Positions 10,323 through 19,721 of a stretch of DNA of 64,000 nucleotides are shown one piece after another. Source of the DNA: Guptibacillus hwajinpoensis (GTDB lineage: Bacteria > Bacillota > Bacilli > Bacillales > Guptibacillaceae); NCBI RefSeq assembly GCF_005144865.1, contig NZ_SWFM01000003.1, positions 186,001-250,000 on the forward strand, read 5' to 3'. The notes beneath the pieces were generated by a model. That model searched no databases and had not been told where the DNA came from. It saw only the letters and a list, made by a program, of their open reading frames with translations. Position 1 is the first letter of the stretch; every line of letters starts with the position of its first letter. A program made the translations under genes and the position numbers.

Positions 10323-11498
10323 TTAGCCTGCTCGGTGATTGAGGGATGAGGCAATTTGTTTCTTGTCTCTAGTCATGGAAAATACAGCGGTTGCTAGAGC
10401 GAGTACAATAAACATGCCTCCAACTGTTGCATTCATTTCAACTGTGCCTCTATCGATTACGAAAGCTCCAACTGAAGAACCAAGTGCAATACCAAGATGA
10501 AGTGCTGAGTTATTTAAGCTTTGCTGAATATCAGACGTCTCAGGTGCGAGTTCGATTAAATAACTCTGTTGTGCTGGAGTTATCCCCCAACTTATCATGC
10601 TCCAAATCACCATAACGATGATAAATAACGGAAATGAGAATGTAGTATAAGGAATAACAAACATTGACACACCGAAAAGCACAATTGAGATTAGAATGGT
10701 TGGCCTAGTCCCAAAACGATCTGAAGCTATACCACCAAGGCCTCCACCAGCTACAGCTGCAAAGCCAAAGATCAAATAAACAATACTTACCCAATTTCCA
10801 TCTAATCCAAGCGTTGATTTTAAGAATGGAGTAAGGTAGCCATACAGTGCTAAATGACCAGTTAGAAATAGAAACGAAGTCAACTGTGCAGTAAATATAC
10901 GATTATCTTTTAACGTTTGAAGCTGTTTTTTAATCGGTATCGCAGGTTTAGGCTGAATCCTTTCCATAAAGAAATAAACGCCTGCCATTGATAATAAAGT
11001 TAGAACGATAATGAGGACAAATGGCGCTCTCCAGCCAAAGGTATTTCCTAACATTAATCCGATCGGTACTCCAAAAACAAGCGATGCACTAATTCCCATA
11101 AAGACAACGCCAATAGCTCTCGCTCTGTATTCTGTTTTGACAATATTTGATGCCATCGTCACGCATAACACCACAAGTAATGAACCACTCGCTGCTGATA
11201 TAATCCTTGCTAACATTAAGATATTAAATGAAGTGCTGAATACAGCCACTATATTTCCAAACAAAAAGACAACCAGTGAAAGAAGGGTTAACTTTTTGCG
11301 CTCAATCCTAGCAGTAGTTGAAAGCAATATCGGCCCCATTAATGCGAATACAATTGAAAATACACTAATTAAAAGACCAGTTTTCCCAAGACTTATTTCA
11401 AGGTCTTCTGCGACTAAATCCAGAATACCACCAATTATTAATTCCACCATTCCGACTACAAACGAAACAATTGTCAGTAAATAAACGCGTTTATTCAA
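10323..11498 (-). CDS. MFS transporter (DHA1 drug/sugar-efflux type)
   Basis: 391 residues with twelve predicted helices. It has the loop 2-3 region SVFSIVFALMGPIL, the motif RARAIGVVFMG and the loop 8-9 signature GGIASDRFGTRP. This is an AraJ/YdhP-like proton-driven efflux type; substrate unknown. The start is a TTG at 11498 preceded by GGAGAGAGGCG. It is divergent from a TrmB-type regulator, with a 17-bp palindrome in the shared promoter region, so local regulation by that protein is likely. Confidence 0.85.
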   Translation of the reverse strand: MNKRVYLLTIVSFVVGMVELIIGGILDLVAEDLEISLGKTGLLISVFSIVFALMGPILLSTTARIERKKLTLLSLVVFLFGNIVAVFSTSFNILMLARIISAASGSLLVVLCVTMASNIVKTEYRARAIGVVFMGISASLVFGVPIGLMLGNTFGWRAPFVLIIVLTLLSMAGVYFFMERIQPKPAIPIKKQLQTLKDNRIFTAQLTSFLFLTGHLALYGYLTPFLKSTLGLDGNWVSIVYLIFGFAAVAGGGLGGIASDRFGTRPTILISIVLFGVSMFVIPYTTFSFPLFIIVMVIWSMISWGITPAQQSYLIELAPETSDIQQSLNNSALHLGIALGSSVGAFVIDRGTVEMNATVGGMFIVLALATAVFSMTRDKKQIASSLNHRAG

Positions 11499-11530
11499 AC
11501 CTTTCGCCTCTCTCCTAATAAGTTACCACT

Positions 11531-11547
11531 AAAAGGGTAACCCTTTT
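11531..11547. promoter_or_regulatory. 17-bp palindromic operator between MFS and TrmB genes
   Basis: AAAAGGGT-A-ACCCTTTT, perfect 8-bp arms around one base, in the 146-bp divergent promoter region. It probably binds the adjacent TrmB-type regulator; this is inference from position and symmetry. Confidence 0.6.
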
Positions 11548-11644
11548 TACTTAAGAAGGCAACAGGTAAAGATTGAAATATTACGACTGATAAAATGATG
11601 TGCTATGATAAAGAGAACGTTGAAATGACAAGGAGATTGAAGAC

Positions 11645-12403
11645 ATGCTACAGCAATTTGGATTTACTCAGTATGAAAGCCAGGTGTATGAAGCTCTTAT
11701 TACAATTGATGAAGCTCTTGATGCCACTGCTATCGTTAAGCGTTCTAGTGTGCCACGTTCTAAAGTTTATGATGTTCTTCGTCGACTGAGCGAAAAAGGC
11801 ATGGTTCTTGAATCAACAGTTGAGAAAAAACGGCTTTACACGCCACTTCCACTTGAATCCGCTATTTCGAAATTACGTCGTGATTTTAATGATAATATTA
11901 CTCAGCTGAAATCCATACAAGCTCGAAACAAGCCAGCGGATGACCGTGTTTGGACGCTCAAAGACGATCAATCCATTCACTCCCTCGTATCCGCTATACT
12001 AAATCAAGCAAGCTCTTCAATTGTTTTCTCAGGTTGGGCAGATGATATTGAACAACATAATGCATTACTAGAGAACAAAGAAAACAATGGCGTCTCTGTT
12101 GAGATTCACACCATCGGTAACCTAAACACTCAAGTCAAAAACGTAACAACCCTTATACCTGATAGTGAGCATCAGAGCCTTGAGCGAAGTCGTATTGTGA
12201 TTATTGATAAGGAAGAAGTTCTATTTGCAGGAATTGAAGAAACAAGCTGGCAAGCCATACATACGAAATCTCGTCCACTTGTAACGTTTTTCACAGAGTT
12301 CTTCTATCACGATGTTGCTTTAACCGAAATCACGCAAAAATTCGGTAGCATGATGATGAATGATCCAGAGATCAGAAATGTATTACTCAAATTACGTTAC
12401 TAA
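11645..12403 (+). CDS. TrmB-family transcriptional regulator
   Basis: 252 residues. The N-terminus is a winged helix (FGFTQYESQVYEALI, then RSSVPRSKVYDVLRRLSEKG, residues about 5-60). A coiled linker and a C-terminal phospholipase-D-like effector domain (IVFSGWADDIE, RIVIIDKEEVLFAG) follow, the TrmB layout. AAGGAG is 8 bases before the ATG. It is divergent from the MFS gene with a palindrome between them. TrmB proteins usually sense sugars, but the ligand here is unknown. Confidence 0.85.
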   Translation: MLQQFGFTQYESQVYEALITIDEALDATAIVKRSSVPRSKVYDVLRRLSEKGMVLESTVEKKRLYTPLPLESAISKLRRDFNDNITQLKSIQARNKPADDRVWTLKDDQSIHSLVSAILNQASSSIVFSGWADDIEQHNALLENKENNGVSVEIHTIGNLNTQVKNVTTLIPDSEHQSLERSRIVIIDKEEVLFAGIEETSWQAIHTKSRPLVTFFTEFFYHDVALTEITQKFGSMMMNDPEIRNVLLKLRY

Positions 12404-12509
12404 CAAATAGGCCTTCATTTGAACCTCCCGTCTTTTCTATATAACGAACAACATTTTACTACTCTCTCATAAACTCTCTATAAATTCCCTGATTCTTAAA
12501 TCAAAAAAA

Positions 12510-12539
12510 CACCCGCTCCAGATTTCCTGGACGGATGTG
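12510..12539 (-). terminator. Rho-independent terminator of the AbrB-like gene
   Basis: On the minus strand CACATCCGTCCAG, loop GAAAT, CTGGAGCGGGTG, then a run of seven T. It lies just after the gene's stop. Confidence 0.8.
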
Positions 12540-12548
12540 CATTAACTA

Positions 12549-12854
12549 CTATTCTGCCTTTTGCATCTCTTTCGAATCAAGTCCTAATTTCATCTCCAGC
12601 TCTTGCTTCATGATCGCCATTCCTTCTGGGCTCAAAATGATGCTTCCATTACCGAAAGCCATATTTTCATCTAGAACTTCTCCGGTAATCATACAGGCCA
12701 TGTCCGCCTGATATTTCTGCAAAATGACTTTATTTTCGCTAGTAAATATTTCAATTGGATCTTTCACCTGAATATCAAGCGTACGCCTTAGTTCTTTTGG
12801 AATGACAATTCGGCCTAGCTCATCAATTTTCCTTACCACACCAGTGCTCTTCAT
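12549..12854 (-). CDS. AbrB-family transition-state regulator
   Basis: 101 residues. The N-terminal swapped-hairpin DNA-binding domain MKSTGVVRKIDELGRIVIPK is nearly identical in pattern to AbrB/Abh. The C-terminal multimerisation half is longer and different (LDENMAFGNGSIILSPEG). GGGAGGG lies 7 bases before the second ATG, so I start there rather than at the upstream ATG two bases from the ribosome site. Likely a repressor of stationary-phase genes; whether it is AbrB or a paralogue cannot be decided. Confidence 0.9.
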   Translation of the reverse strand: MKSTGVVRKIDELGRIVIPKELRRTLDIQVKDPIEIFTSENKVILQKYQADMACMITGEVLDENMAFGNGSIILSPEGMAIMKQELEMKLGLDSKEMQKAE

Positions 12855-13063
12855 GCTCATCCCTCCCTTTCGTTTTAAAGAACATGTGACTATTTATTTA
12901 ATCATAATCCCATTACTTGTATTTAGCAACTAAAAAGTTCCAAAATTCTGTAAATTTACATTTAGTATCTATTTTTAACCAAAATGTGAGAAAAAACGAA
13001 GTATCCATTGAAAAATTTCTATCTAAATAGTCCATCATATTTGAACTATATTAAATAGTAACC

Positions 13064-13130
13064 GTGCAACTTTTATAGTTGCACTATATGAAGTTTAGGG
13101 TATAAACTAATATTGTTTAGAGGGTAAACT
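13064..13130 (+). promoter_or_regulatory. cluster of three inverted repeats before marR-mmpL
   Basis: First GTGCAACT-TTTAT-AGTTGCAC (13064-13084, perfect 8-bp arms). Then AGTTTA-GGGTA-TAAACT (13092-13108), then GTTTA-GAGGG-TAAAC (13115-13129). The last two are copies of one motif close to the ribosome site, as expected of MarR operators that repress their own operon. Confidence 0.65.
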
Positions 13131-13146
13131 AGTGGAGGTAGAAAAG

Positions 13147-13599
13147 ATGAATAAGAAATTATGTGAAGCCGTTGCGTTATTTGAAGAAGTGATTATGTAT
13201 GGAACTGAACGTGTTATTCGTTCATTTGAGCATCAAATTTTTGAAGAATATTCGTCTGAACAACTTCAAATGCTTCAGATCATTTCCAAATCAGGGCATA
13301 TTTCCCCTGGAAAATTAGCTTCACTTCAAGGTGTGCACAAAAGCGCAATTTCAAATCGTTTTAAAAAGCTAGAAACAAAGGGACTTGTTACGACAGTTGA
13401 TTCTGAAGAGGATCTAAGAGGAAAATCGATTGCTCTCACAGATAAAGGTCATGAAGTCGTTACGTTATTTAATGAAGTGATTTATGACCACGTAGAGAAA
13501 ATCGTTTTAGACGATTTTCATGAATCAGAAATTGATGAATTTCTACGTATTTTTAGAAAACTCAGTACTATTCTTAAAACAGAAGGAGACAAAAAATGA
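13147..13599 (+). CDS. MarR-family regulator of the adjacent MMPL exporter (YdgG-like)
   Basis: 150 residues with the winged-helix core: GKLASLQGVHKSAISNRFKKL as recognition helix region and DLRGKSIALTDKG as wing. The upstream GTG at 13132 overlaps the GGAGG ribosome site, so the ATG at 13147 is the start. Its stop overlaps the start of the exporter gene (ATGA). Together with the promoter palindromes this suggests an autorepressed drug- or lipid-responsive operon like B. subtilis ydgG-ydgH. Confidence 0.9.
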   Translation: MNKKLCEAVALFEEVIMYGTERVIRSFEHQIFEEYSSEQLQMLQIISKSGHISPGKLASLQGVHKSAISNRFKKLETKGLVTTVDSEEDLRGKSIALTDKGHEVVTLFNEVIYDHVEKIVLDDFHESEIDEFLRIFRKLSTILKTEGDKK

Positions 13600-16238
13600 G
13601 ACAACTATTAAATTATAAATGGCCGATCGCAATTGTTTTAATTGCTATCACGATTGTGCTGTTTTTCCTTTCGCCAAACCTTTCACAGCAAGCTGAAAAT
13701 GCAGGTACATTTCAGCTTCCAGCAAGTTCTGATTCAAAACTTGCAGCTGATATTCTTGAAGAGGCTGGAGCTGGTGATGAAACGATCTCAGTGGTCTTTA
13801 CATATGAGGATCCAATTGATGAACAAACACAAAAAAAGATTTCATCAATTGCAAAAGATATTGAGCAGGAGGATTCAAGCGTTACGAAAGTGCTTGATCC
13901 TTTTGAGAGTGACGAAACCGCTGAACAACTTGTATCTGAAGACAACAAGACTGTTCTTTTACCAATCACAGTTGATGGCACTAATGATGAAGTCAATGAG
14001 CTAGCAAATCGAATTCGACAGGATGTCATTTCAGAAGATACAACAGCCTATGTGACTGGTGAAGCAATTATTAATCATGATGTTAATGAGAGTGCTCAGA
14101 ACGGACTTGAGAAAACCGAGCTTATTACCGTTGTTTTAATATTCGTCCTTCTTTTCGCTGTATTCCGATCAATTACTACTCCATTTATCCCCCTCATTGC
14201 CGTTGGGGTTACTTATTTACTTAGTCAATCAATTGTTGCCTTTCTAATTGACTGGTTCGGCTTCCCTGTTTCCAATTACACCCAAATCTTTCTCGTTGCT
14301 ATCTTATTTGGTATAGGAACAGACTACTGTATTCTTCTATTAAGCAGGTACAAAGAAGAACTAATGCAGGGCCATAATGTTGAAGACGCAATCGTTAACA
14401 CATACAATACCGCAGGTCGTACATTGATAATTAGTGGATTAGCTGTGTTCATAGGCTTTAGTGCGATTGGGTTTGCTGAGTTCCCTATCTTTAAATCTGC
14501 CGTAGGAGTAGCAGTCGGTATCGCAGTGTTAATGGTTGTCTTATTTACTCTCGTACCATTTTTCATGGCATTGTTAAAGGACAAGCTATTCTGGCCTTCC
14601 AAAACTTCAATCTCACATAAAGATAGTAAGCTTTGGTCTGCTTTTGGTCGATTTTCAATTAACAAGCCAATCTTGTCAATGGTCATAGTTGCAATTATTA
14701 TGGTACCACTACTCTTCACTTACAATGATCAACTATCATTTAATACCGTTAATGAAATAGGTCAAGACTATGAATCTGTTAAAGGTCTTGATGCGATAGA
14801 AGAAGGCTTTGGCAAGGGGGATTCTCTGCCTATAAAAGTTATTATTCAGCAGGATAAAGAGATCGTGACAGAAGAATATCTCCCTTATATCGAAACAATC
14901 AGCAAAGAAATCGAGAAGAACAAGAACGTTGATTCAGTCAGATCCATTACGAGACCAGCAGGTGACATTATTGATGAACTTTATGTTGACTCTCAACTTT
15001 CTCAAGTTGGAGATGGATTAAATGAGGCCTCTAATGGTATCAATGATGTTCAAGATGGATTAACAGAGGTCCAAAAAGGTCTTCAGGATTTTAATGGACA
15101 GATTCCATCAAATGAAAATTCAGGTGGACTCGAGGAGACTGTTAATGGACTTGGTCAAATCAATGACCAGCTCGGCTCAATCTCACAAAGTCTTCAGCAA
15201 ACACAAAATATTAATAGGGCTTCTCAACAACTTGGACAAGTCCAACAACAGTTAGGACAAATTCAGCAGGGTCTATCTGAAGCTTCATCTGAAGCAGGAC
15301 GGGCTTCGGAACTTAGTGGAGGAATTTCTCAGCTATCAGAAGGTATAGGCTCTTCAATTGATGGGCTGAAAGAAATAAATAATGGCTTGAAAGACGCTGC
15401 AGATCTCGTAAGTGAAATGGGTAAGTCACAAGCCCTGCATGATACGAGTGTATTCATTCCTAATGGAACACTTGAAAATAAAGACTTCGAACCTGCTATC
15501 GAGAGATATGCTTTTGATAAACGGAAAGCCGTTATGCTAGAAGTAATTTTAGAAGATGATCCTTATTCAACTGAAGCAATAAATTCTGTTCAGGAAATAA
15601 AAGATATTGTCTCTAGGACAATGAATGGAACACCACTCGAAGATGCCACCGTTGCTTATAGTGGTGTATCAAGTATTAATAACGACTTATCTGATATTTC
15701 TACAAGTGACTTTACAAGAACGGTAATTATTATGCTTGTTGGATTATTTGTTATCTTAACGATACTCTTCCGCTCCATGATTATGCCGATAGTTATGATT
15801 GGATCACTTCTGCTAACCTATTATACTTCTATGGCTATTTCAGAGCTGATCTTTATCGATCTTATGGGTTACGATGGCATTGTTTGGGCTGTACCATTCT
15901 TTGGTTTTGTCATGCTGATTGCGCTAGGGGTGGATTATTCAATTTTCTTATTGGACCGTTTTAAAGAAGAAGCATCCATTGGTGTCAATGAAGCAATGCA
16001 TCACTCGATGGCAAAAATGGGTACCGTCATCATCACCGCAGCAATTATTCTTGCAGGAACGTTTGGCGCGATGATGCCTTCTGGCGTACTCAGCTTAATG
16101 CAAATTGCTACCATTGTTATTACTGGCCTACTTCTTTACGGACTAATTGTCCTTCCGCTCCTCATTCCAGCGATAACCGTTTCATTTGGTAAAGGAATAT
16201 GGTGGCCGTTTAAACAAAAACAGTCAAATAAATCTTAG
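13596..16238 (+). CDS. MMPL/RND-family exporter (YdgH-like)
   Basis: 880 residues in two homologous halves, each with one helix, a large outside domain and five or six helices. Conserved RND features are GTDYCILLLSRYKEE (about residue 247) and GVDYSIFLLDRFKEE (about residue 780), each with the Asp-Tyr pair of the proton pathway. The second outside domain carries a long Gln/Ser/Gly-rich coiled region with repeats of QQLGQVQQQLGQIQQGLSE type (about residues 470-610). Exports lipids or hydrophobic drugs in related systems; substrate unknown. Coupled to marR by a 4-base overlap. Confidence 0.9.
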   Translation: MRQLLNYKWPIAIVLIAITIVLFFLSPNLSQQAENAGTFQLPASSDSKLAADILEEAGAGDETISVVFTYEDPIDEQTQKKISSIAKDIEQEDSSVTKVLDPFESDETAEQLVSEDNKTVLLPITVDGTNDEVNELANRIRQDVISEDTTAYVTGEAIINHDVNESAQNGLEKTELITVVLIFVLLFAVFRSITTPFIPLIAVGVTYLLSQSIVAFLIDWFGFPVSNYTQIFLVAILFGIGTDYCILLLSRYKEELMQGHNVEDAIVNTYNTAGRTLIISGLAVFIGFSAIGFAEFPIFKSAVGVAVGIAVLMVVLFTLVPFFMALLKDKLFWPSKTSISHKDSKLWSAFGRFSINKPILSMVIVAIIMVPLLFTYNDQLSFNTVNEIGQDYESVKGLDAIEEGFGKGDSLPIKVIIQQDKEIVTEEYLPYIETISKEIEKNKNVDSVRSITRPAGDIIDELYVDSQLSQVGDGLNEASNGINDVQDGLTEVQKGLQDFNGQIPSNENSGGLEETVNGLGQINDQLGSISQSLQQTQNINRASQQLGQVQQQLGQIQQGLSEASSEAGRASELSGGISQLSEGIGSSIDGLKEINNGLKDAADLVSEMGKSQALHDTSVFIPNGTLENKDFEPAIERYAFDKRKAVMLEVILEDDPYSTEAINSVQEIKDIVSRTMNGTPLEDATVAYSGVSSINNDLSDISTSDFTRTVIIMLVGLFVILTILFRSMIMPIVMIGSLLLTYYTSMAISELIFIDLMGYDGIVWAVPFFGFVMLIALGVDYSIFLLDRFKEEASIGVNEAMHHSMAKMGTVIITAAIILAGTFGAMMPSGVLSLMQIATIVITGLLLYGLIVLPLLIPAITVSFGKGIWWPFKQKQSNKS

Positions 16239-16266
16239 TAAGAGAAAAATTGCTAGAGATAATATG

Positions 16267-16296
16267 AAAAGGTGTTCCAATTGGAACACCTTTTTT
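16267..16296. terminator. bidirectional terminator
   Basis: AAAAGGTGTTCCAATTGGAACACCTTTTTT, a 14-bp-arm perfect palindrome between the exporter gene and the convergent ECF sigma gene. Confidence 0.85.
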
Positions 16297-16817
16297 CATG
16301 CCGTATCATGATGTTGAAATTCATTAATCATCTTGCTTTTCATCGCGATCCGCGCTCTGTGTAAACGCGATTTAACTGCTCCGGGTGATAATTGAAGTTT
16401 ACTCGCAATCTCTTTTTCTTTCAATTGATGGTGATAGTACAACTGAAATACTGATCGAAGTTTTGGAGATAACGCGCATATTAAAACACCTACCCCTTCT
16501 TCTAATTGAGCGTTTTCACATTCCTTCTCTACAGTAAAGTCTAACGGTAGATTAGTTAACTGAGGGGAACTGTCTATTGATACTAAAACAACTTTTTTCT
16601 TTTTTCTTAGTAAATCAATTGCTTTACGAGTAGCTACAGTCGACAACCACGAACCAACTTTTGCTTCGTTATCGATATCCATTAGTTTAACGTGAGCGGT
16701 GATAAACGTTTCTTGTAGCACATCTTCCGCAAGACCATGATCTTTCGTTACCTTAATCGCACTGTAGTAAACACGGTTATAGTGTTGGGTATATAAATCA
16801 TGAAATGTCATTTCCAT
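16296..16817 (-). CDS. ECF sigma factor encoded with an ABC transporter
   Basis: 173 residues with sigma region 2 (HYNRVYYSAIKVTKDHGLAEDVLQ split over two helices; LQETF) and region 4 (KEKEIASKLQLSPGAVKSRL). GAGG is 9 bases before the ATG. It follows the ABC permease gene by 11 bases and so is the last gene of a GntR-ATPase-permease-sigma cluster. No anti-sigma gene is adjacent, which is unusual. The permease's large extracytoplasmic domain might act in sensing, but that is speculation. Confidence 0.85.
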   Translation of the reverse strand: MEMTFHDLYTQHYNRVYYSAIKVTKDHGLAEDVLQETFITAHVKLMDIDNEAKVGSWLSTVATRKAIDLLRKKKKVVLVSIDSSPQLTNLPLDFTVEKECENAQLEEGVGVLICALSPKLRSVFQLYYHHQLKEKEIASKLQLSPGAVKSRLHRARIAMKSKMINEFQHHDTA

Positions 16818-16828
16818 AAGCTACTACC

Positions 16829-18847
16829 TCACTTTACCTCTTGGAAATAGTCTTTAATAAAATCAGGTGCGTCTTCTTCATTAAATGACAATACGTCAAA
16901 AAAATCATCATCATCATAATGAACACCCATGACGTACTTCCCACCGAATGAGTTCTGGCTTCCGTTCAAAGCTTGATCAATTTGTTTATCATCTGTAATT
17001 TCCAAATGATTTTGCAATTCAGCAGTTCCCTCTCCATTCATCATTTCGTAATACGCTTCTTCTGAATACTCATTTTGATTTAGGTTCATAAGATAAACGT
17101 TCACATGATCAATCTCTTCAATACTGATAAATGCTTTATCGTAAAGGTTCTCTTCTTTTAACCATTTAGTTGTGTTTTCATAAGAAGTTGGAATCATTGT
17201 ATTTCGTTGATAAGCATATGCTCTTTTGTCTTTTTCATTATTTAATGATATTGAAACGTACGATTGTAATCCTACTGGATTCATCATTTCTTCAAATGAC
17301 AGAGCATTGATATCCGATTTTATATGACTGAAGAACTCTTTCATTTTATCAGGATCAACAATAACTGCTTCTGTATTACCAGGTCCATGTGGGCGAATGT
17401 TTATTTTCTGAACACTTAATGGATCCAGATTTATAAATGGATAAGCTAGTTTTTTGTAATCTTCCGTTTCCCATACTGCTTTAAGCTCAGTGTTTATCTC
17501 TTTGGGGTTCAATCGGTAAGAACGCTGAACCTCTTCTCCACTCTTCATTTTGTATGAAATAAAATAGTACTTCCCACTTCTATTTAGTGGATCTCCATGT
17601 TGAATGAATTCTTTATGCAACGTACGAATCGCATTAATCGTTTCTTCCGAGCGTATGAAAGAGAGGGAATCATTATATAACTTTGCATCTTCATATTCGT
17701 AATAAGTATCTCCTATATAAACATATTCAACTTCGTCTAATGCAGGGACATAGCTTTCATACTTTTGCCAGAAAACCGGGATGATCGAAGCTATTAAACT
17801 AGCAGCGATTCCATACACTAGAATTCCTTTAGCATTTTCGAATGTGAAAACACGCCAGGTCTTTGCTATCAGCATAGTAGCTAACAAATAGCCAAGAATA
17901 ATGCCAAGTAAATAGCCCCCAATAATCCATGGTATGGAAGATTGTGTCTCACCAAAATACATTCCTACAAACAAAGCAAAGCAAAATGTCATACTGAATT
18001 TCAAGACAGGTTTTAATGAGTGTAAGGCAATCGCCTGCGTTGCTGATTCAAGTGGGCGTTTCTGATAAATGACCATTGCAATATAATAAAGAACGATTGA
18101 AATAACCAAATAAATAGCTAACGTTAAGTACCCAATAGGCAGAACTGCTTGACCTTCTAATTGATTTGTCACTAATACATCCATAATAGGAGAAAAATGC
18201 TCAAACGTTTGATCTAAACCACTTATTTCTGCATAACCAGCAATAAAGTAGCTAACATGAAAAGTAATTAGAACATAAATGCCCGCTGGGAAAAGTAGGA
18301 GGATATAAGTCAACACACCCTGTACCGCAGAAAGTCCTGTAAGTGTTCCAACAAAAACACCAGCGATGAATGTTAGTAATGTAACGGTTAAGTTTACTAG
18401 CATCCAGTACCCTAAATCACCGAGTGTATAGAAATCTGACACATCTACGAATATGTAAAACAGTAACATGATCATACTTGTAAACAAAATCGGAGTAATA
18501 AGCATGAATATCCCCGAACCTATCTGGTGGCGAAAAAGTGTTTCGCGACGAATTGGTAAGCTATGCATAAAGTCAGATGAAGCATTCACATGCATATACC
18601 GAAGCAAAAAGACAGCCATAAGAACTGGAATAGTAAACAAGAATAGAGACTGAAATTCAAAGAAGAATGTATGATCAAATAGTCCTGACACATACTGGCT
18701 TCTAGCATACTCCTTACTTAACGCCATTGCTAGCTGCAAAGGTAAAGTGAATAATAGGCCAACCAAATACAAAATACTTATCCAGCCTACATTTCTAAAG
18801 TTCTGTTTAAATAATTCCTTCCTAAACGAGGATGTTATCGATGGCAT
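16829..18847 (-). CDS. ABC transporter permease with large extracytoplasmic domain (DUF6449-like)
   Basis: 672 residues. About ten hydrophobic helices lie in the first 370 residues; a soluble C-terminal domain of about 300 residues follows, rich in acidic and aromatic residues. The N-terminal half resembles ABC-2-type permeases of the YtrC/YtrD and bacitracin-like families. It overlaps the ATPase gene by 26 bases, so the two form one transporter. Likely an exporter or envelope-stress system for a cell-wall-active compound; substrate unknown. Confidence 0.75.
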   Translation of the reverse strand: MPSITSSFRKELFKQNFRNVGWISILYLVGLLFTLPLQLAMALSKEYARSQYVSGLFDHTFFFEFQSLFLFTIPVLMAVFLLRYMHVNASSDFMHSLPIRRETLFRHQIGSGIFMLITPILFTSMIMLLFYIFVDVSDFYTLGDLGYWMLVNLTVTLLTFIAGVFVGTLTGLSAVQGVLTYILLLFPAGIYVLITFHVSYFIAGYAEISGLDQTFEHFSPIMDVLVTNQLEGQAVLPIGYLTLAIYLVISIVLYYIAMVIYQKRPLESATQAIALHSLKPVLKFSMTFCFALFVGMYFGETQSSIPWIIGGYLLGIILGYLLATMLIAKTWRVFTFENAKGILVYGIAASLIASIIPVFWQKYESYVPALDEVEYVYIGDTYYEYEDAKLYNDSLSFIRSEETINAIRTLHKEFIQHGDPLNRSGKYYFISYKMKSGEEVQRSYRLNPKEINTELKAVWETEDYKKLAYPFINLDPLSVQKINIRPHGPGNTEAVIVDPDKMKEFFSHIKSDINALSFEEMMNPVGLQSYVSISLNNEKDKRAYAYQRNTMIPTSYENTTKWLKEENLYDKAFISIEEIDHVNVYLMNLNQNEYSEEAYYEMMNGEGTAELQNHLEITDDKQIDQALNGSQNSFGGKYVMGVHYDDDDFFDVLSFNEEDAPDFIKDYFQEVK

Positions 18848-19721
18848 ACCCTACACCTCCCATTTCGTATATAAATATTTCTTCTAATGTTAGTTGCAAA
18901 CGATCGAAAACGATTGGAGAATACTTTTGAATTTCAGTTATCACTTTCTGCTCCTCCCCTTTCACAATCATTAGAAGGACACTGCCTCTTTTCTCGTGAT
19001 GTAGAATAGTTAAATTACTTTCTAGAATGTTCTCATTCTCGTATTTGAACGCTACCTGAACTTTATGCACGTCAGCTTTTAATTCATCCAGATCCCGTTC
19101 GAGTAGAATATGCCCATCATGTAAAATACCAACATGATCACAAATATCCTCTACTTCGCGCAAGTTATGAGATGAAATCAACACAGTCATTTCCCGATCA
19201 GCCACATCCTGAATGATTAAGCTTCTCACGTTCTTTCTCATAACTGCATCTAATCCATCAAAAGGTTCATCGAGAATCAGAACATCTGGCTTAATAGACA
19301 AGGACAACCAGAATGCGACTTGTCTTTGCATCCCTTTCGAAAACTGACTTATTTTTTTATTTTCATCCAAATTAAACGATTCCTTCAGCTTTACATAACG
19401 ATCTTCATCCCAGCCATCGTATAAATTCCGATAGTAATTCGCCATCTGCCTAACTGTATATTGTGGTAAATAATAGAGAGCATCTGGTACGAAGACCATT
19501 CTTTTTTTAATTGAAACATTTTCAAAGACACTTTCTTCTAGTACAAGAAGTTGACCATCATCAGGTTTAAGAATACCAGCTATGATGCGCATCAACGTTG
19601 TTTTTCCAGCCCCATTCGAACCGAGCAATCCATAAATGGAACCTTGATCAACAGTGAAGCTCACATCGTTTAGAATCTTATCTTTCTCAAAGGTTTTATG
19701 TATCCCTCTTACATTAATCAT
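18822..19721 (-). CDS. ABC transporter ATP-binding protein (YtrB-like)
   Basis: 299 residues with Walker A GSNGAGKTT (about residues 35-43), signature FSKGMQRQVAFW, Walker B VLILDEPFDGLD and a switch His (SSHNLREVED). It energises the permease encoded next to it. It overlaps both the permease gene (26 bases) and the upstream regulator (8 bases), which indicates a tight operon. It resembles YtrB/BcrA-type subunits controlled by YtrA-like GntR regulators. Confidence 0.92.
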   Translation of the reverse strand: MINVRGIHKTFEKDKILNDVSFTVDQGSIYGLLGSNGAGKTTLMRIIAGILKPDDGQLLVLEESVFENVSIKKRMVFVPDALYYLPQYTVRQMANYYRNLYDGWDEDRYVKLKESFNLDENKKISQFSKGMQRQVAFWLSLSIKPDVLILDEPFDGLDAVMRKNVRSLIIQDVADREMTVLISSHNLREVEDICDHVGILHDGHILLERDLDELKADVHKVQVAFKYENENILESNLTILHHEKRGSVLLMIVKGEEQKVITEIQKYSPIVFDRLQLTLEEIFIYEMGGVGYAIDNILV

